DNA of 64,000 nucleotides. Source: Lasioglossum baleicum (lineage: Eukaryota; Arthropoda; Insecta; Hymenoptera; Halictidae). The position numbers and the translations under genes were made by a program. Below are positions 21,539 through 32,335 of this stretch, piece by piece. The DNA is taken from positions 3,843,045-3,907,044 of the forward strand of contig NC_134936.1 in assembly GCF_051020765.1 (NCBI RefSeq). The letters run 5' to 3'. Positions within the stretch are counted from its first letter, which is position 1. Every line of letters begins with the position of its first letter. The notes beneath the pieces are model-generated. The model searched no databases, was not told the DNA's origin, and saw nothing but the letters and a program-made list of their open reading frames with translations.

Positions 21539-24522
21539 TCACCTGACCCCGACGCCCTCCCACCTCTCCCTGAGGGGGCGGACGCCGCACGACGGCGCGG
21601 GGGAAGTCCCCGCGCCATCCTCCTCCTTCTGGGACATTACCGTCTCGCAGAAGGAGACGACCCCTTTCCACGACCTCTGGCTCCCGGTCAAGTGGTCGAA
21701 CAAGACCGGGAGCAAGAGGTCCCACCCTTCCACCGCGGCTCTAAGGACACGGCGCGGTCCAGCCCAAGCCGGGCACTCCTCGAGTGTATGTTGCGCCGTG
21801 TCCACCTCCTCGCCGCAGTGGTGGCACTGCGCCGCTGGCTCCCGCCCCATCCTGTCCAGATACTCACCGAAACAACCGTGTCCGGTGAGCACCTGCGTGA
21901 GACGGAAGGTCAACCCCACTCGCCTCCCGCAACATGTATCGAACATGGGCAGGAGGGCCCTATCTGTCGGACGCGTCGAGGACGCAAGCATGCGTCTCCA
22001 TCGCTCGAACACGTCCGCACGGGCCTGGCGTCTCCGCACTTCGAACTGCTCCTCCTCCGCGGCCATCGGCTCCTCCCCAGGGGGGTGGCGGGATTCGGAA
22101 GCGATCCGGTATACGATCGCCCGCTCCGCCGCCACCAAATGGAAGGGAGGAACCACGGCCAGGAGGCCCGCCACCTCCGTCGAGACGGTGCGGTATCCCC
22201 GTATGGCCCGCAGGGACAGCCGACGCCGCACTCTTTCCAAGAGCGCGACGCTGCGTCGGCCATCCTCGAGCGAGCGGTGCCACACGGGTGCCCCATACAG
22301 GGCAATGCTCCGCACCGCTCCTATGTAGAGGCGGCGTACACTCAACTGCGGCCCCCCGATGTTGGGCAGCAACCGCGAAAGCGCGGTCGCTGTCTTTTCG
22401 AGTCGGGGGGCCAGGAGTTCGAAATGCTCTTTGAAACACCAGCGTCCGTCGATGGTCAGGCCCAGATACTTCATGGTGGGCCCAACCTCGACGAGGGTAT
22501 CCACGACCCGGATCCGGAATCCTTGGGGCGGCCGCCGCTTCCGAGATGGTTCGTATAACCATATGTCGTCCGCATAGCATATGACACCCGTGCCGGGGGG
22601 AAGGGAGACCCGCAGAACCGCGTCGAATGCTAGGATCCACAGGAGCGGTCCGAGGATCGACCCCTGTGGAACCCCGCGGCATATCTCTCTCAGGTACGCC
22701 CCATACCGGCCGGCAATATACACCTCCCTCTCGCGGAGGTAGTCCCGGAGCACTTCCCGGAGATAGAGGGGTACCCGGAAATGCTCTAGGGCGTCCTCTA
22801 TCTCCTTCCAGGGGAGGGTGCTGAACGCATTGGAGATGTCCAATGACACGGCGATCAACACCCTGTCCCGAGCGACGGCACTTTCCCGGAGGAGACGCAG
22901 ATGCTCCAACGCATCTATCGTTGAGCGCCTCCTCCGGAACCCAAACTGTCCGTCGCACAACCCGGGATCACTCCGCGAGAGGTGCTCTCGGAGACGGGCG
23001 GCAATTATTCTTTCGAACATCTTGCCCGCCTAGTCGAGTAAACATATCGGCCGGTAAGCAGAGGGAGACTCTGCGGGCTTACCATCCTTGTGGAGGACGA
23101 CGAGGATCGCCTCTTTCCAACACTTGGGGAAGACTCCCCGACTCAGGCACGCATCCAAGATGCTCCTGTAAGCCGGGGCGAGGGCCTTTAGCGCCGAGGC
23201 CATTATACCGCCAGGAACGCCATCAGGGCCGGGGGCGCTTTCTTGCCTCTAGCCCGGCGCTCCTGGATGGCCTGGTCGAGCTCCCAATCGGAGACCCGGA
23301 GTTCGTCCGACCAATCATTGGCCGGCACCGGGGCGCGCTCACCACTCCCCTCGCCACCATTATTATTGGGAGGGAAGAGGGTGTCAACGACGCGCCCCAA
23401 GAACTCTGGTTCCATCGTCTCCGCGACAGGGGGCGCCCTGGGACGGAGCTTCCCAAGCACCATTCTATATGGGCGCCCCCACGGATCGTCGCGGAGCGTA
23501 AGCAAGAGCTCGCTCCAGGCCTTGGCCTTGGCCGCGGTAATCGCGTGCTTGAGGGCCTCGGCGGACGATCTGTACTCCCTGTACAGCCCGTCCACCGTCG
23601 ACTCCGAGTCGCCGCCGAGGAAGCTGCGAAGATCGGCCAATTCGCCCGACCACCAGTACACGGACTTTCGCGGGGGACAGGCCCTAACCCGGGGCATCGC
23701 TGCGTCGCAGATCATCTGCAACGCGCCCCGGAACCATGCCGCCCCCTCTTCTGGTCCGCGCTCCCTGACCGGAGGCCAGGCGGAGCCGATAATCACGGCC
23801 CTCAACAGGTCCCCGTCTAGCCGCTTCGTCGCCCATCTGGGCGACGAAAGGGCGCTACTTCGCCGGAGGAGGGGCGTGTCCGAAACCACAGCCACGTCCA
23901 TCATGACGTAGCTGTGGTCCGAGAGGGTTTCCCCCTCCCAGACCCGCCAATTTGACACTCGGCGCGAGGCGGAAGCGGTCGCGAGTGAGACGTCCACGAC
24001 CGACCAACCATTCCACCTCACGGAGCCCCGGTTTAGCAGCAGGAGCTCCAGCCCCTCCATCCAGTCCTCTAGGACTCCGCCTCGAGGCTCCGTCCTGGGG
24101 TTCCCCAAACTGGTAGAACGCGCGTTGAGGTCCACCAGGACCAGCACCGGACCGGTTAAATGAGGGGTCATCATGTCCCTCAACCGGTCCAAATACGCCT
24201 CGAACTCGGCGGAGCCACAATTCGGCGAACAGTAGCACCCGACGACTAGCAGTCTTCCCCACTTAACCAACATCGCCCCCCGACTCCGTTCGACCCCGAA
24301 GAAAGGGAGCAACCTCGCCGACTGGCGAACCCAAATCGCCACGGAACCCTCCAGATCCCCGAACCATTGTGGATGGTCGGGGACTTCGTAGGGCTCCGCG
24401 GCAACTGCCAGGCCAATCTCGAGCTCCGCCAGGCGTTGGACCATCAGATCCTGTGCCCGGCGGCAATTATTGAGGTTGGCCTGGAGAACCACCTGGGAGC
24501 ATCCGTGAGCCGTAGTAGCCAT
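21539..24522 (-). pseudogene. R1-like ORF2: endonuclease and reverse transcriptase (copy 1)
   Basis: Starts at the ATG of a TAATG stop/start overlap with ORF1 (24524-24520). The N-terminal part (to about 23232) is an APE-type endonuclease: LQANLNNCRRAQDL at the start, LVDLNARS where GDFNAKS is usual, and LSDHSYVMMDV near its end. A frameshift in a C-run at about 23232 breaks the reading. A TAG at about 23031 then sits before AGKMFERII. Next comes reverse transcriptase: QFGFRRRRSTIDAL, AVSLDISNAFSTLPW, RGVPQGSILGP and YADD. After YADD about 40 residues are missing in frame compared with the second copy at 59941-61080. The C-terminus has the zinc motif CHHCGEEVDTAQHTLEEC. It is not functional. 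Confidence 0.9.
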
Positions 24523-24524
24523 TA
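24520..24524 (-). promoter_or_regulatory. TAATG stop/start overlap between ORF1 and ORF2
   Basis: On the minus strand the ORF1 stop TAA and the ORF2 start ATG share one base. The same arrangement drives translational coupling in the SART1 non-LTR element (established knowledge), so reinitiation is the likely way this family makes ORF2. Confidence 0.75.
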
Positions 24525-24638
24525 CGTTGAGCACGCGGATACTTCCGTCCCAGCCGACTCATTGACGGCAGGGGAAGCAGAGTTCCCCCCTACGCCCTGA
24601 GTCGGCTCCACCTCCATGTCCTTGTCCTTGGAGGACGG

Positions 24639-24949
24639 TATGGGGATCGTGGATTCCCCCTCCCCTGTTTCGGTCGAGTGGGGGTTAGGCGACGCGGTGA
24701 GCGCGCCTAGCCGTCCGCCATGTTGGCTCTCTCTCGTTTGCACCGCCGAGGTAGGACGACGTAGGCGTCAAGCTCATCGAGTTGTTCTTTGTTCCTGGCC
24801 TTACGAACCAACGGTGATATATCCTTCCGGACCTCCGCGAGTAGGCGCGGTGTGCCATTATTCATCAGTGGCCACAAAACCTACATTGGTGACCCCGACG
24901 TGATCACTAAACCTACATTGGTGACCCCGACGTGATCACTAAACCTACA
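24639..24949 (+). repeat. 5' LTR of the deleted Gypsy-type element
   Basis: 311 bp from TATGGGGATCGTGG to CTAAACCTACA; the second base differs from the 3' copy (TGTGGGG). Its last 65 bp contain two copies of a 32-bp unit that includes the primer-binding sequence. Confidence 0.9.
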
Positions 24950-24950
24950 T

Positions 24951-24968
24951 TGGTGACCCCGACGTGAT
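24951..24968 (+). promoter_or_regulatory. Primer-binding site, tRNA-Trp type
   Basis: TGGTGACCCCGACGTGAT lies one base after the 5' LTR. It is complementary to the 3' end of eukaryotic tRNA-Trp including CCA, as I recall that tRNA. The same 18 bases follow the LTR of the Gypsy element at 31724. Confidence 0.8.
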
Positions 24969-25419
24969 CGGGTTGCATCGTGGTTCGAATTTCGACATTG
25001 TCGAACGGCGGCCATTAATCGGCCACGAGGATTCCAGCCTCGTGTGTAAGGAGCGTAGTCGCACTTCCGTGCGACTTCAGTCAGCAGTTCTTGCTTGGTA
25101 AAACACTACGTGGGATTGTTCCTGCTGCAGCTGGTTCGTGGTTCCGGCTCAAAGTCTCTGTTGGAGAAATTTTTGCATCGTGGGATGCGTGAAGCCACCG
25201 ACACCGGCGCCTTTTGCTGATCAGCGACGTAAAATGGGGAGTCGCGGCGACATTGTCGACCAAATGCTGCTGCTGTGCTTCGTTGAAGCCCGCAGCCTAA
25301 GTGAGAGATTTTCCACGTGGGATGAGTTTCGTCCCACCGAGGAGCAGCATATTGCTGGGGTCAGATGGCCACCCGTCATCATGGCCGCCATACTGTGTGT
25401 TTTCAGCGCGTAAAGTGCG

Positions 25420-25890
25420 TTTGTAGCGAGCGTCGCGGATAAAATTGCAGAGTCGGCAGGTCCTTCTGACCAGTGCATAGCCGCGGTTGAACGTCGTGTG
25501 TCGTCGACAGACTCTCTTGAGAGCGCGGTCAAGGGGTTGGCTGCTGAAATGGCCAAAATGCGTACGGACATTAATAGCGTACTGCGAAATCGCGACCGTT
25601 CGGCGAGCCCCAGAAGTCGAGCGCGTTCTACATCAAGAGATAGGTCAATGTCTCGCGATATGGCGAGTGGACCTAGATTGTGCTATGCACATAAGAAGTT
25701 CCCTGATAATCCCAAGTGGTGTAAGGAATGGTGCGACAAGTTTGCAACATTCAAGTCGGGAAACTAATTGATCCATCCGTGGTTGAGACGGGCGCTGGAG
25801 GTTCTCGCGTGTCTTCCCGTCTCCACCTTCGTGATCGTATTTCAGGAACGTCGTTCCTAATTGATACTGGTGCGAACGATAATTGCGCGT
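25420..25890 (+). pseudogene. gag C-terminus and protease remnant
   Basis: An open frame runs from about 25420 (no ATG kept) to the TAA at 25765. It has a Ser/Arg-rich stretch (SRARSTSRDRSMSRD) followed by LCYAHKKFPDNPKWCKEWCD, a Cys/His motif matching the gag end of the 31724 element. The stop is preceded by GGGAAAC (25758-25764); in the -1 frame the reading continues to FLIDTGAND, the aspartic protease active site. Sequence after about 25890 is no longer protease. So gag-pro is truncated at both ends. Confidence 0.8.
25758..25764 (+). promoter_or_regulatory. -1 frameshift heptamer GGGAAAC
   Basis: Phased as G GGA AAC in the gag frame, with the gag stop TAA directly after it. The protease continues in the -1 frame. 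GGGAAAC is an established -1 slippery sequence in some retroviral gag-pro junctions. Confidence 0.8.
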
Positions 25891-27028
25891 TTTGCGTTAT
25901 TCGCCGGTACGTTGTATCATGTGTTTCATTTCGGCATTAGCCAATTTTTTGCGCTTGCGGTTCCTCGGGGCGCTATTTTGCGCGGGGTATCCCGACGTCC
26001 GCCAGATCGTTTCGCACGTGTCGCCATTTTATAAATGCATATTTAGTTTTGCGCGTTCCGTTTAGGCGTCCGCCATTTTTGGCCCGCGTTGCGGTGTCCG
26101 CCGTTTCAGGAATGTACGCGCGTACCTTTTTTTGGCTTCTGCCATGTTATTGTACGCAGTTCTTGCAGGGTCACGGACATTGTTTGTATAGCTTGCCGTG
26201 TGTTCCCGTGTTTCCGTTTTCTGTGGCCGCGCGTTGCGCCGTAGTTTAGTTTGCGATGTAAGCTATTTCAATGTGCGCGGTATATGGTAGTTAGTTATGT
26301 ACGCTACATATTTTAATATCGCGCGCTGCATGACGTATATATGTACCGCTTTATACGGCTATGTGCATGGGCACAGCGTCAGAATTGGCGAGTACTGCGT
26401 CACCGTGTTTATTAATTCCTTCTGTCGAAAGACCGAGCGTGTTGGGTCCGCGTTTGTAACCGCGCATTGTGATCGCGTTTTGCGTCCGCGCTTTCAGGGT
26501 TCGCGCATATATGACCGTACGTCCCGTGTCCGCCTCATGTTTGGCGTCGCGGCAGAATTTTCATCGACACGTTGTGTCAAGCGTTTTTGTATTGTTATAG
26601 CGCGTTGTGCGCATTGCGCACTTGTAAATTATGTATATATAGAGCAATTAGCTCTTACACATGTTGTAAATTCTGTACATAGCATTTTTTTTGTTCCCGA
26701 TCATCTGGGGGACGTGCCACCGGGTGCCCCTGGTCCTTCCGACCCTTCTGGCCGGAAGCGCGTTCCGATTCGGACTTACGCGAGAAAAAGGGTCACTTTT
26801 GCACCGGCAACGCGTGGGTAGGATGTCTATTCGCGTATTGTATGAGTCGCTGCCCTTGTGGGTGTTTTGTAACACGCGTTGCATTTAAGTATTAAGTTGG
26901 AGTCAGATGAACGGCGGAGTATTCGCCCAGCTCTGGTGCAGAGCGTGTGCAAATTTTGCACTACGACGTTGTAAATGTTGTACATATATAGATTTGTTAA
27001 TAAAGTGTCGTTGCACTCGGGGGGAGTA
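25891..27028 (+). other. Non-coding interior of the deleted Gypsy-type element
   Basis: Mostly stop-rich sequence with GCG/CGC-rich words. 26690-26821 may be the original C-terminal coding end (RKRVPIRTYARKRVTFAPAT then stop). Just before the 3' LTR is GGGGGGAG (about 27019-27026), a plausible polypurine tract. Confidence 0.6.
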
Positions 27029-27339
27029 TGTGGGGATCGTGGATTCCCCCTCCCCTGTTTCGGTCGAGTGGGGGTTAGGCGACGCGGTGAGCGCGCCTAG
27101 CCGTCCGCCATGTTGGCTCTCTCTCGTTTGCACCGCCGAGGTAGGACGACGTAGGCGTCAAGCTCATCGAGTTGTTCTTTGTTCCTGGCCTTACGAACCA
27201 ACGGTGATATATCCTTCCGGACCTCCGCGAGTAGGCGCGGTGTGCCATTATTCATCAGTGGCCACAAAACCTACATTGGTGACCCCGACGTGATCACTAA
27301 ACCTACATTGGTGACCCCGACGTGATCACTAAACCTACA
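27029..27339 (+). repeat. 3' LTR of the deleted Gypsy-type element
   Basis: 311 bp, almost identical to the 5' LTR. It ends CTAAACCTACA and is followed by the TSD ACGG. It also carries two internal copies of the 32-bp primer-site unit. Confidence 0.9.
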
Positions 27340-30065
27340 ACGGCGCCACACCACCGCCCTTTTTCGAACCCTTCGTCTTCTTTCTTGAAGGCGGGGAGCA
27401 CGCCTTGCTCCCCGCTTTATGATTCGCGGGCCCTGCCCGCCCCCGCGCACACTACGCAGTGGGGGGCGGACTGGCAAGCGGCTGCACGGTGGGACAGATC
27501 CCCGCACCGGTAGTAATGGCCGCTCCGGTCTACCTCCGCGGTACACCGCTGCCTCACATGCCCGAGGGCGAGACAGCGGAAACACTGCATCGGGCGGGCG
27601 GCTAAGACGACCACCCGCGCGAGGGTCCATCCCACCCTTACGGTTTTGGCCTTTTCAATGGCCAAGGCCGCCACTGCCAGGCACTGCACCCAAATCGTGC
27701 CGAGTCCTCCGGTCGGGATCTTATTACCCCCGACCCTCACGGACTCGGGGGTGCAGCCCCCGGCTCTCGCCACCGCCTCGACTACCTCTTGAGGGGTTAC
27801 CGAGAGGTCCAGGCCCGTCAGGCGGAACTCCGCCTTTTTGACGGGCCTGGCGACCCTCACCTCCATACCCCTCAAAGCCGAAGTCATCCCGGCGGCGAAG
27901 TAATCCCTTCACGAGTGCTCAGGGGGGTGAGGGAGGCCCCGACATCCCCCTGTCCCTCCTTCTTCTTCTTCTTCCCCTTCTTCTTCTTCTTCTTCTTCGT
28001 CGTCTTCCTTTCCGTCGCCGCCCCCGCCTCCGGTCCCCCAACAGGAGGGACAAAGTCGAGGGGCCGGGGACCACCGGAAGAAGAAGAGGGGGCAGGGATC
28101 TATGAGCGGGTCCCCGCCGTCGATGGGGGGTAGCGGTCCCCGGACATCGAACGGAACTCCTCGCAGAGCGCCATTAATTTGGCGTCCATGAGGGCCGGCC
28201 CCGACGAAGAGGGCAGCGGCGCCTTATCCGGGGGGTCAACCACTCCGGGGTGGAGCGGCAGCGAAGGTGCACCAGGCACGGGCATGGGCTCAGCCTGCTG
28301 CTGCTTCACCGCCATCAGCTTCGTTCTGAGGGCGGCCAGGGCGTCCTTTACACCCCCCAATTCGCGCTTCAGCGCAGCGTTTTCAGTACAGCTCCGACTG
28401 TACCCCCTCCCAGAGGGCTGCCGGCAACTTATCCGCACCCTCTCCAGAGGGGGCACCACCACCACCGGAGGTGGAGGAGGGGGAGACTCCCTGCCACCCC
28501 CTACTCTCCAGCTCCCTCATCCCCGCCTCGACAAGTCGAGCCGCGTCCTTTAGAGCCCGGACCGCGGTGCCCTTTAAGTTGCCGCTTTTTAGGTTGGTGG
28601 CCTCGACTATTCGGCCGGCGGCCACCACCTCAGCGGCAATTTCGCCGGGGAGGAGATTCCGCAAATCGAGTCGGCGCTCCTCGACAGTGGGCGCGCCCTT
28701 CCTGCGGGGCCTCTTCGCCTCCTCCTCATCCGAGACGTCCGATATAATGAACGACGCGGAGCGCTTCCCCGGCGGCCGCGACGACGCCTGGGAGACGACA
28801 GAGAGACTGTTGCCGTCCACCAGATCGGAGGACGGCCCGGTCCGGGCCCATCCCCCACCAGAACGGATCGCTTAGCCGACCCGTCCCTCCTCGACGCCGA
28901 GGTTCCCCGAAGGGACTCCGTCGTCTTAGACGCGCTCGGTCCCGCTTCCTCGGTGTCGAGAGGTCCTGAAGACTTCCCCACCGAAGCGTTGGAACGCGTA
29001 CGCGTCCTCGGTCTCCCCCTACTGGGGGAAGACCCCCCCCGCTCTCCCTCACGCCTCTCACACACAACTCTTAGCTCCTTCGAAAAATCCATATCATAGT
29101 CATGACGGCCTTGGTTACAGCACCCGCCAAGCGGCGAGTGCTTCACTCGTCAGCCAAATATCATACACGGGTGCAGAACAACACTAACCGTTGGGGGGCC
29201 GCACCCCCCCTCCCCAACAGGCCCTTATTAACCTCCCGGTACGGGCTCCCCGAGAGGGGGGCATGCTAATGATCCGATGCACCCACCGGACCCACTCCCG
29301 GCGCTCCGCGTTCCCGGAAGTAGTGCTCCTTCGCCGCATGCCAAAACTTGGAGTTAGGGACTTTGAGAGGTTTATCCTCCTCGCAGGGCCGGCCGATTAA
29401 GGCAAGCCCCCCGTGCCGTAAAACATGACCACGGACACGGTATGGGGCCCCGGGCAGACATCTTGCTGCCCGGGACACGTGGTTACCTGCCTACTCCGTC
29501 CGCACTCTGTTTCAGCCGAAGCCTACGCAGAGTCCCGGGGGCCCCACGGGAGGTGGAGTAGAAGGATTTTGACCAGGATGGACCCATCAACTTCACTGAA
29601 GTTCTTCACCCCAGGCCTCTCTCCCGGACACGTACCGAAGGCCGTGCCACGGGCAAGTGCCCAGTTCAGAAGAACATCAGTTCCATTGAGGTTTCCATTC
29701 GTAAGAGGGAGATTTCCAAGAGGTATGGAGACCTCGAGGTCCTTCCCTACAACCGTCTGGAATCCATCCCAGCCCTATGCCCCCAAAAAAGGTCCAAGGC
29801 ATACCTCTCAGGGTTGGCGCATTTCATTGGAGTCCCCGAGATGGCTGCCGGTCCAAGCCCCGGTGCCATCTGTCTAGGGGACGGCGACACGCGCCTGCAT
29901 AAGCAGACCAAGTCCCCGCAGCCTCTTTCGAGGCGCATGGTGGATTCTGGCCGCCGGAGGGGAGCATTTACCATACCCTCTGGGTACTTCGCATGTGTAT
30001 ACACATCACCTCTATCCCCGGCTTGTCCCAGGCAAGCCAACCGTTGAGATATTCTTCGGAACGGC

Positions 30066-30290
30066 TGCACGTAACCGGTCGACGCCCAAAAAGACAAATA
30101 CAAACACATAACGGCCCGAAGGCGCACCTCCCGGCGTCGACTCACAAGCCACGTACAACCGTTTTCCGAGAAAATATCGATCCGGTGTCCGTTACCGGCC
30201 GACGCAAAAAGACAAACACAAACATAAACAAATGGCCCGAAGGCCACCACCCGGCGTCAGCTACGTAACGGACACACGCTAACCGAGATA
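30066..30290. repeat. Tandem duplication, unit about 115 bp
   Basis: Two diverged copies share CCGACGC, AAAAAGACAAA.ACAAACA, GGCCCGAAGG, the block CCCGGCGTC and a GAGATAA/GAGAAAAT-ATCGATC end. Confidence 0.7.
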
Positions 30291-31329
30291 ACCTCGATCA
30301 ACGGTGTTCACGGGACAGGCATCTGGTCCGGGGGCCATACCCCGCTTCAATGCCTCCCTCGGAGATTGTTGACCTCTGTGGCCCTAACAGTACCCCAGCG
30401 ACGGTACCTTAGGCTTTATATCCCCATCATTGTACCCTCGTCTTTCTATTCACCAGACGAGGGACTCAGGTATGCCATCATCGGTAATACGCCGTAACGC
30501 TCACAGGGATTAAGCGGGTAGCTTGAGCCCAAATAACTTTCCCCTCCCTTACAGAGGGTACTTGTTTGTCCCGTGTCTCGTCAGTCTCTTGTAGAATGGA
30601 GCGCAATGCTCCCGGATTTTCGGCTTCTAGGATGACCCCGGGGGGCCCTTAATTAAAGGGGCTCATCTCATCCTATCATACAGATGAGAGTCCCCCAGGT
30701 CCCCGTCATGTGAACGGACCCACGGGAGACTGATAATAAAGTCGAGAACCGTGCCTGTCACCGGCCTCATCCCTTCGAAGCCTACTAACCCCTCCAACAT
30801 CTGATCGGACTTTCGCTCTGCTTAGTGTGTCCCCGGAGGTAATTCTAGCAACAGATAAGCTCGCTCCCGCACCCTTAGTGTGGGTCCGTCCCCGGCTCGA
30901 GGGTGGTCCCCTGTATGTATAGATATCTCTACCTCGGGGAGTACTACCACACCCAGTGCACTGGAGCTCATCCCCTGAGCACTTAATCGCCCCCACCAGA
31001 CGGGCCATTCTCTAAGAGAACATGGAACGGATAAAGTTCCATGGTGGCGGATAAAGCCACTGTGCACTCGTCCCGGCCACACACATCATCGGAGTGCTAC
31101 TGACCGCCGGATGTACCCCTCACACCGTTCGCACACACCGGAGTTTGTCCCAGAGTGCACCACGAGGAGGTGGTGTGAGAGGATTTAGGCATATGACATT
31201 CTTGAGTACTCATTACAGAGAAATATCTTTAGAAATCACTTCGACAGAGATCACGCTATAAGATCACTACGATGGATCTGAATCACCATCGTAATGGTCA
31301 TATGCCCTTGCACCCCACCGCAGACTAAC

Positions 31330-31480
31330 CCTAACCGAAACCCGGTTAACCGAGCGAGGTTTCTCTAACCCACACTAACCCGGAGAGAACGGGTCTTAGG
31401 GCCCAGAGAGTGCCGGTTAACCCCGCTCGGAACCGGGTTAACCCGCACAGAGCGGGTTTCACAGCCTAGAGACACCGGGT
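31330..31480. repeat. Cluster of CCGGTTAAC-type motifs
   Basis: Four GGTTAAC motifs with C/G-rich flanks occur within 150 bp (CCCGGTTAACC, GCCGGTTAACC, CCGGGTTAACCC, CCGGGTTAACCGG). Function unknown. Confidence 0.6.
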
Positions 31481-31723
31481 TAACCGGGTTACTAGTGAGA
31501 TAAGATAGATACTTCTAGACAGTTTACTTCAGAGTTTAGAGATATACGAATATATGTACATGTATTATGGAAAAAAGAGATCCCTCAACAAAATTAATAA
31601 TTCAATTTGTCTTAATGAACTTAATTGGTGGTAAAGGAACATTTGGCAGCTTTTCTTTATTTTCTATTCCATGTACGCGGAGCTTCTAAGAATATTTGTT
31701 TTACAGAAGCTATGTATTACTTT

Positions 31724-32267
31724 TGTAGTGGACATGGTGCGTTGGAAAGAGGGACTTTCCGGACGCGGAAATTCCATCCTTCTCAAGTGTGCACGTTGGA
31801 CGGTTGCGTTGAGGGTTCGGTCGTAAAAGTGACGATTGCCAGAACCCTGACCCAACCGTTGCAATGTCCTTGGCAACGACGATTTTTGAATTGTTTTGGG
31901 GAAGAAAACTTTCTCCTTACTCTTGAGGAACGGAGAATTCCTCCCCTTATTTTAACGGTTTTTCCCACGTTGCTAATCCTCCCACCAAAAAGGATTTTTA
32001 CCAGTAGACCAGAAAGCTTGTGGCACTCGTTGAGAACGCATCGCTCTAGAGTTGTCCGCGCTACGTGACGTTATATCTTTGTACTTTGTAGTACGTGATA
32101 GTCGTTAAGGTTATAATCTAGTTTTCTCGTTATTGTTGTTATTGTTACATTTCGTTTTATTTTGTTATTGTTATGTGTTATTGTTTTGATAAATAAACAT
32201 TTATATTCGTTGTCTGTTAACCACGCGAAACATATTTGTTACACACTGAACTACCCGTCATCCTAAA
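31724..32267 (+). repeat. 5' LTR of the Gypsy element
   Basis: 544 bp from TGTAGTGGACATGG to CGTCATCCTAAA. It contains an AATAAA at about 32191 as a possible polyadenylation signal. The end is not the usual CA. Confidence 0.9.
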
Positions 32268-32269
32268 AC

Positions 32270-32287
32270 TGGTGACCCCGACGTGAT
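32270..32287 (+). promoter_or_regulatory. Primer-binding site, tRNA-Trp type
   Basis: TGGTGACCCCGACGTGAT starts two bases after the 5' LTR. Same sequence and same inferred primer as the deleted element at 24639. Confidence 0.85.
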
Positions 32288-32335
32288 CGTTGGGAAAATA
32301 GGCGACGTGGTATCAGTGTGAGTACGTGAGTGACA

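Larger units (their letters stand above)
24639..27339 (+). mobile_element. Internally deleted Gypsy-type LTR element (2.7 kb)
   Basis: Two 311-bp LTRs (24639-24949 and 27029-27339) flank about 2.1 kb. TSD is ACGG (24635-24638 and 27340-27343). It retains a primer site, a gag C-terminus with a frameshift signal, a protease fragment and probably the pol C-terminus. Reverse transcriptase, RNase H and integrase are gone, so it can move only with help from a relative. It sits in ORF1 of the R1-like element in the opposite orientation. Confidence 0.9.
24522..29092 (-). pseudogene. R1-like ORF1, gag-like, interrupted (copy 1)
   Basis: Probable start is the ATG at 29092 (MDFSKELRVVCERR). The reading shifts frame near 28830 and near 28390, then passes a Lys-rich tract encoded around 27950-28010. 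Zinc knuckles follow at 27417-27560, with CFRCLALGHVRQRC and a second finger YRCGDLSHRAAACQ whose first Cys is changed. The LTR element at 24639-27339 interrupts it; across the insertion the frame resumes in SKDKDMEVEP and ends ACST at the TAA overlapping the ORF2 ATG. The middle part shares the SGNLKG block with the ORF1 at 62380. It would bind RNA as the element's nucleoprotein, but is dead. Confidence 0.8.
20742..29200 (-). mobile_element. R1-clade non-LTR retrotransposon, decayed (copy 1)
   Basis: Minus-strand element with ORF1 (zinc-knuckle gag-like) followed by ORF2 (APE endonuclease, reverse transcriptase, C-terminal CCHC). The 3' end is taken as the short A tract seen as Ts at 20742-20750. 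The 5' end is not defined; the GC-rich sequence up to about 31.5 kb could be its 5' UTR. The element is much more GC-rich than its surroundings and is interrupted in ORF1 by the LTR element at 24639-27339. Frameshifts and a stop in ORF2 make it inactive. Confidence 0.85.
29093..31719. other. GC-rich non-coding region, possible R1 5' UTR
   Basis: About 2.6 kb with no protein on either strand that I recognise. It holds a diverged tandem duplication (about 30066-30290), a cluster of GGTTAAC motifs (31330-31480), and from about 31500 ordinary AT-rich flank. The first part may be the 5' UTR of R1-like copy 1. Confidence 0.4.

Noticed and set aside
21440..22558. 372-residue plus-strand ORF and other long ORFs opposite R1 ORF2
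   Set aside because: They are antisense shadows of a GC-rich reverse transcriptase gene; the minus strand has the conserved motifs.
24951..24968. tRNA gene near the LTR
   Set aside because: Only 18 bases match a tRNA 3' end, on the complementary strand and next to an LTR; this is a primer-binding site.
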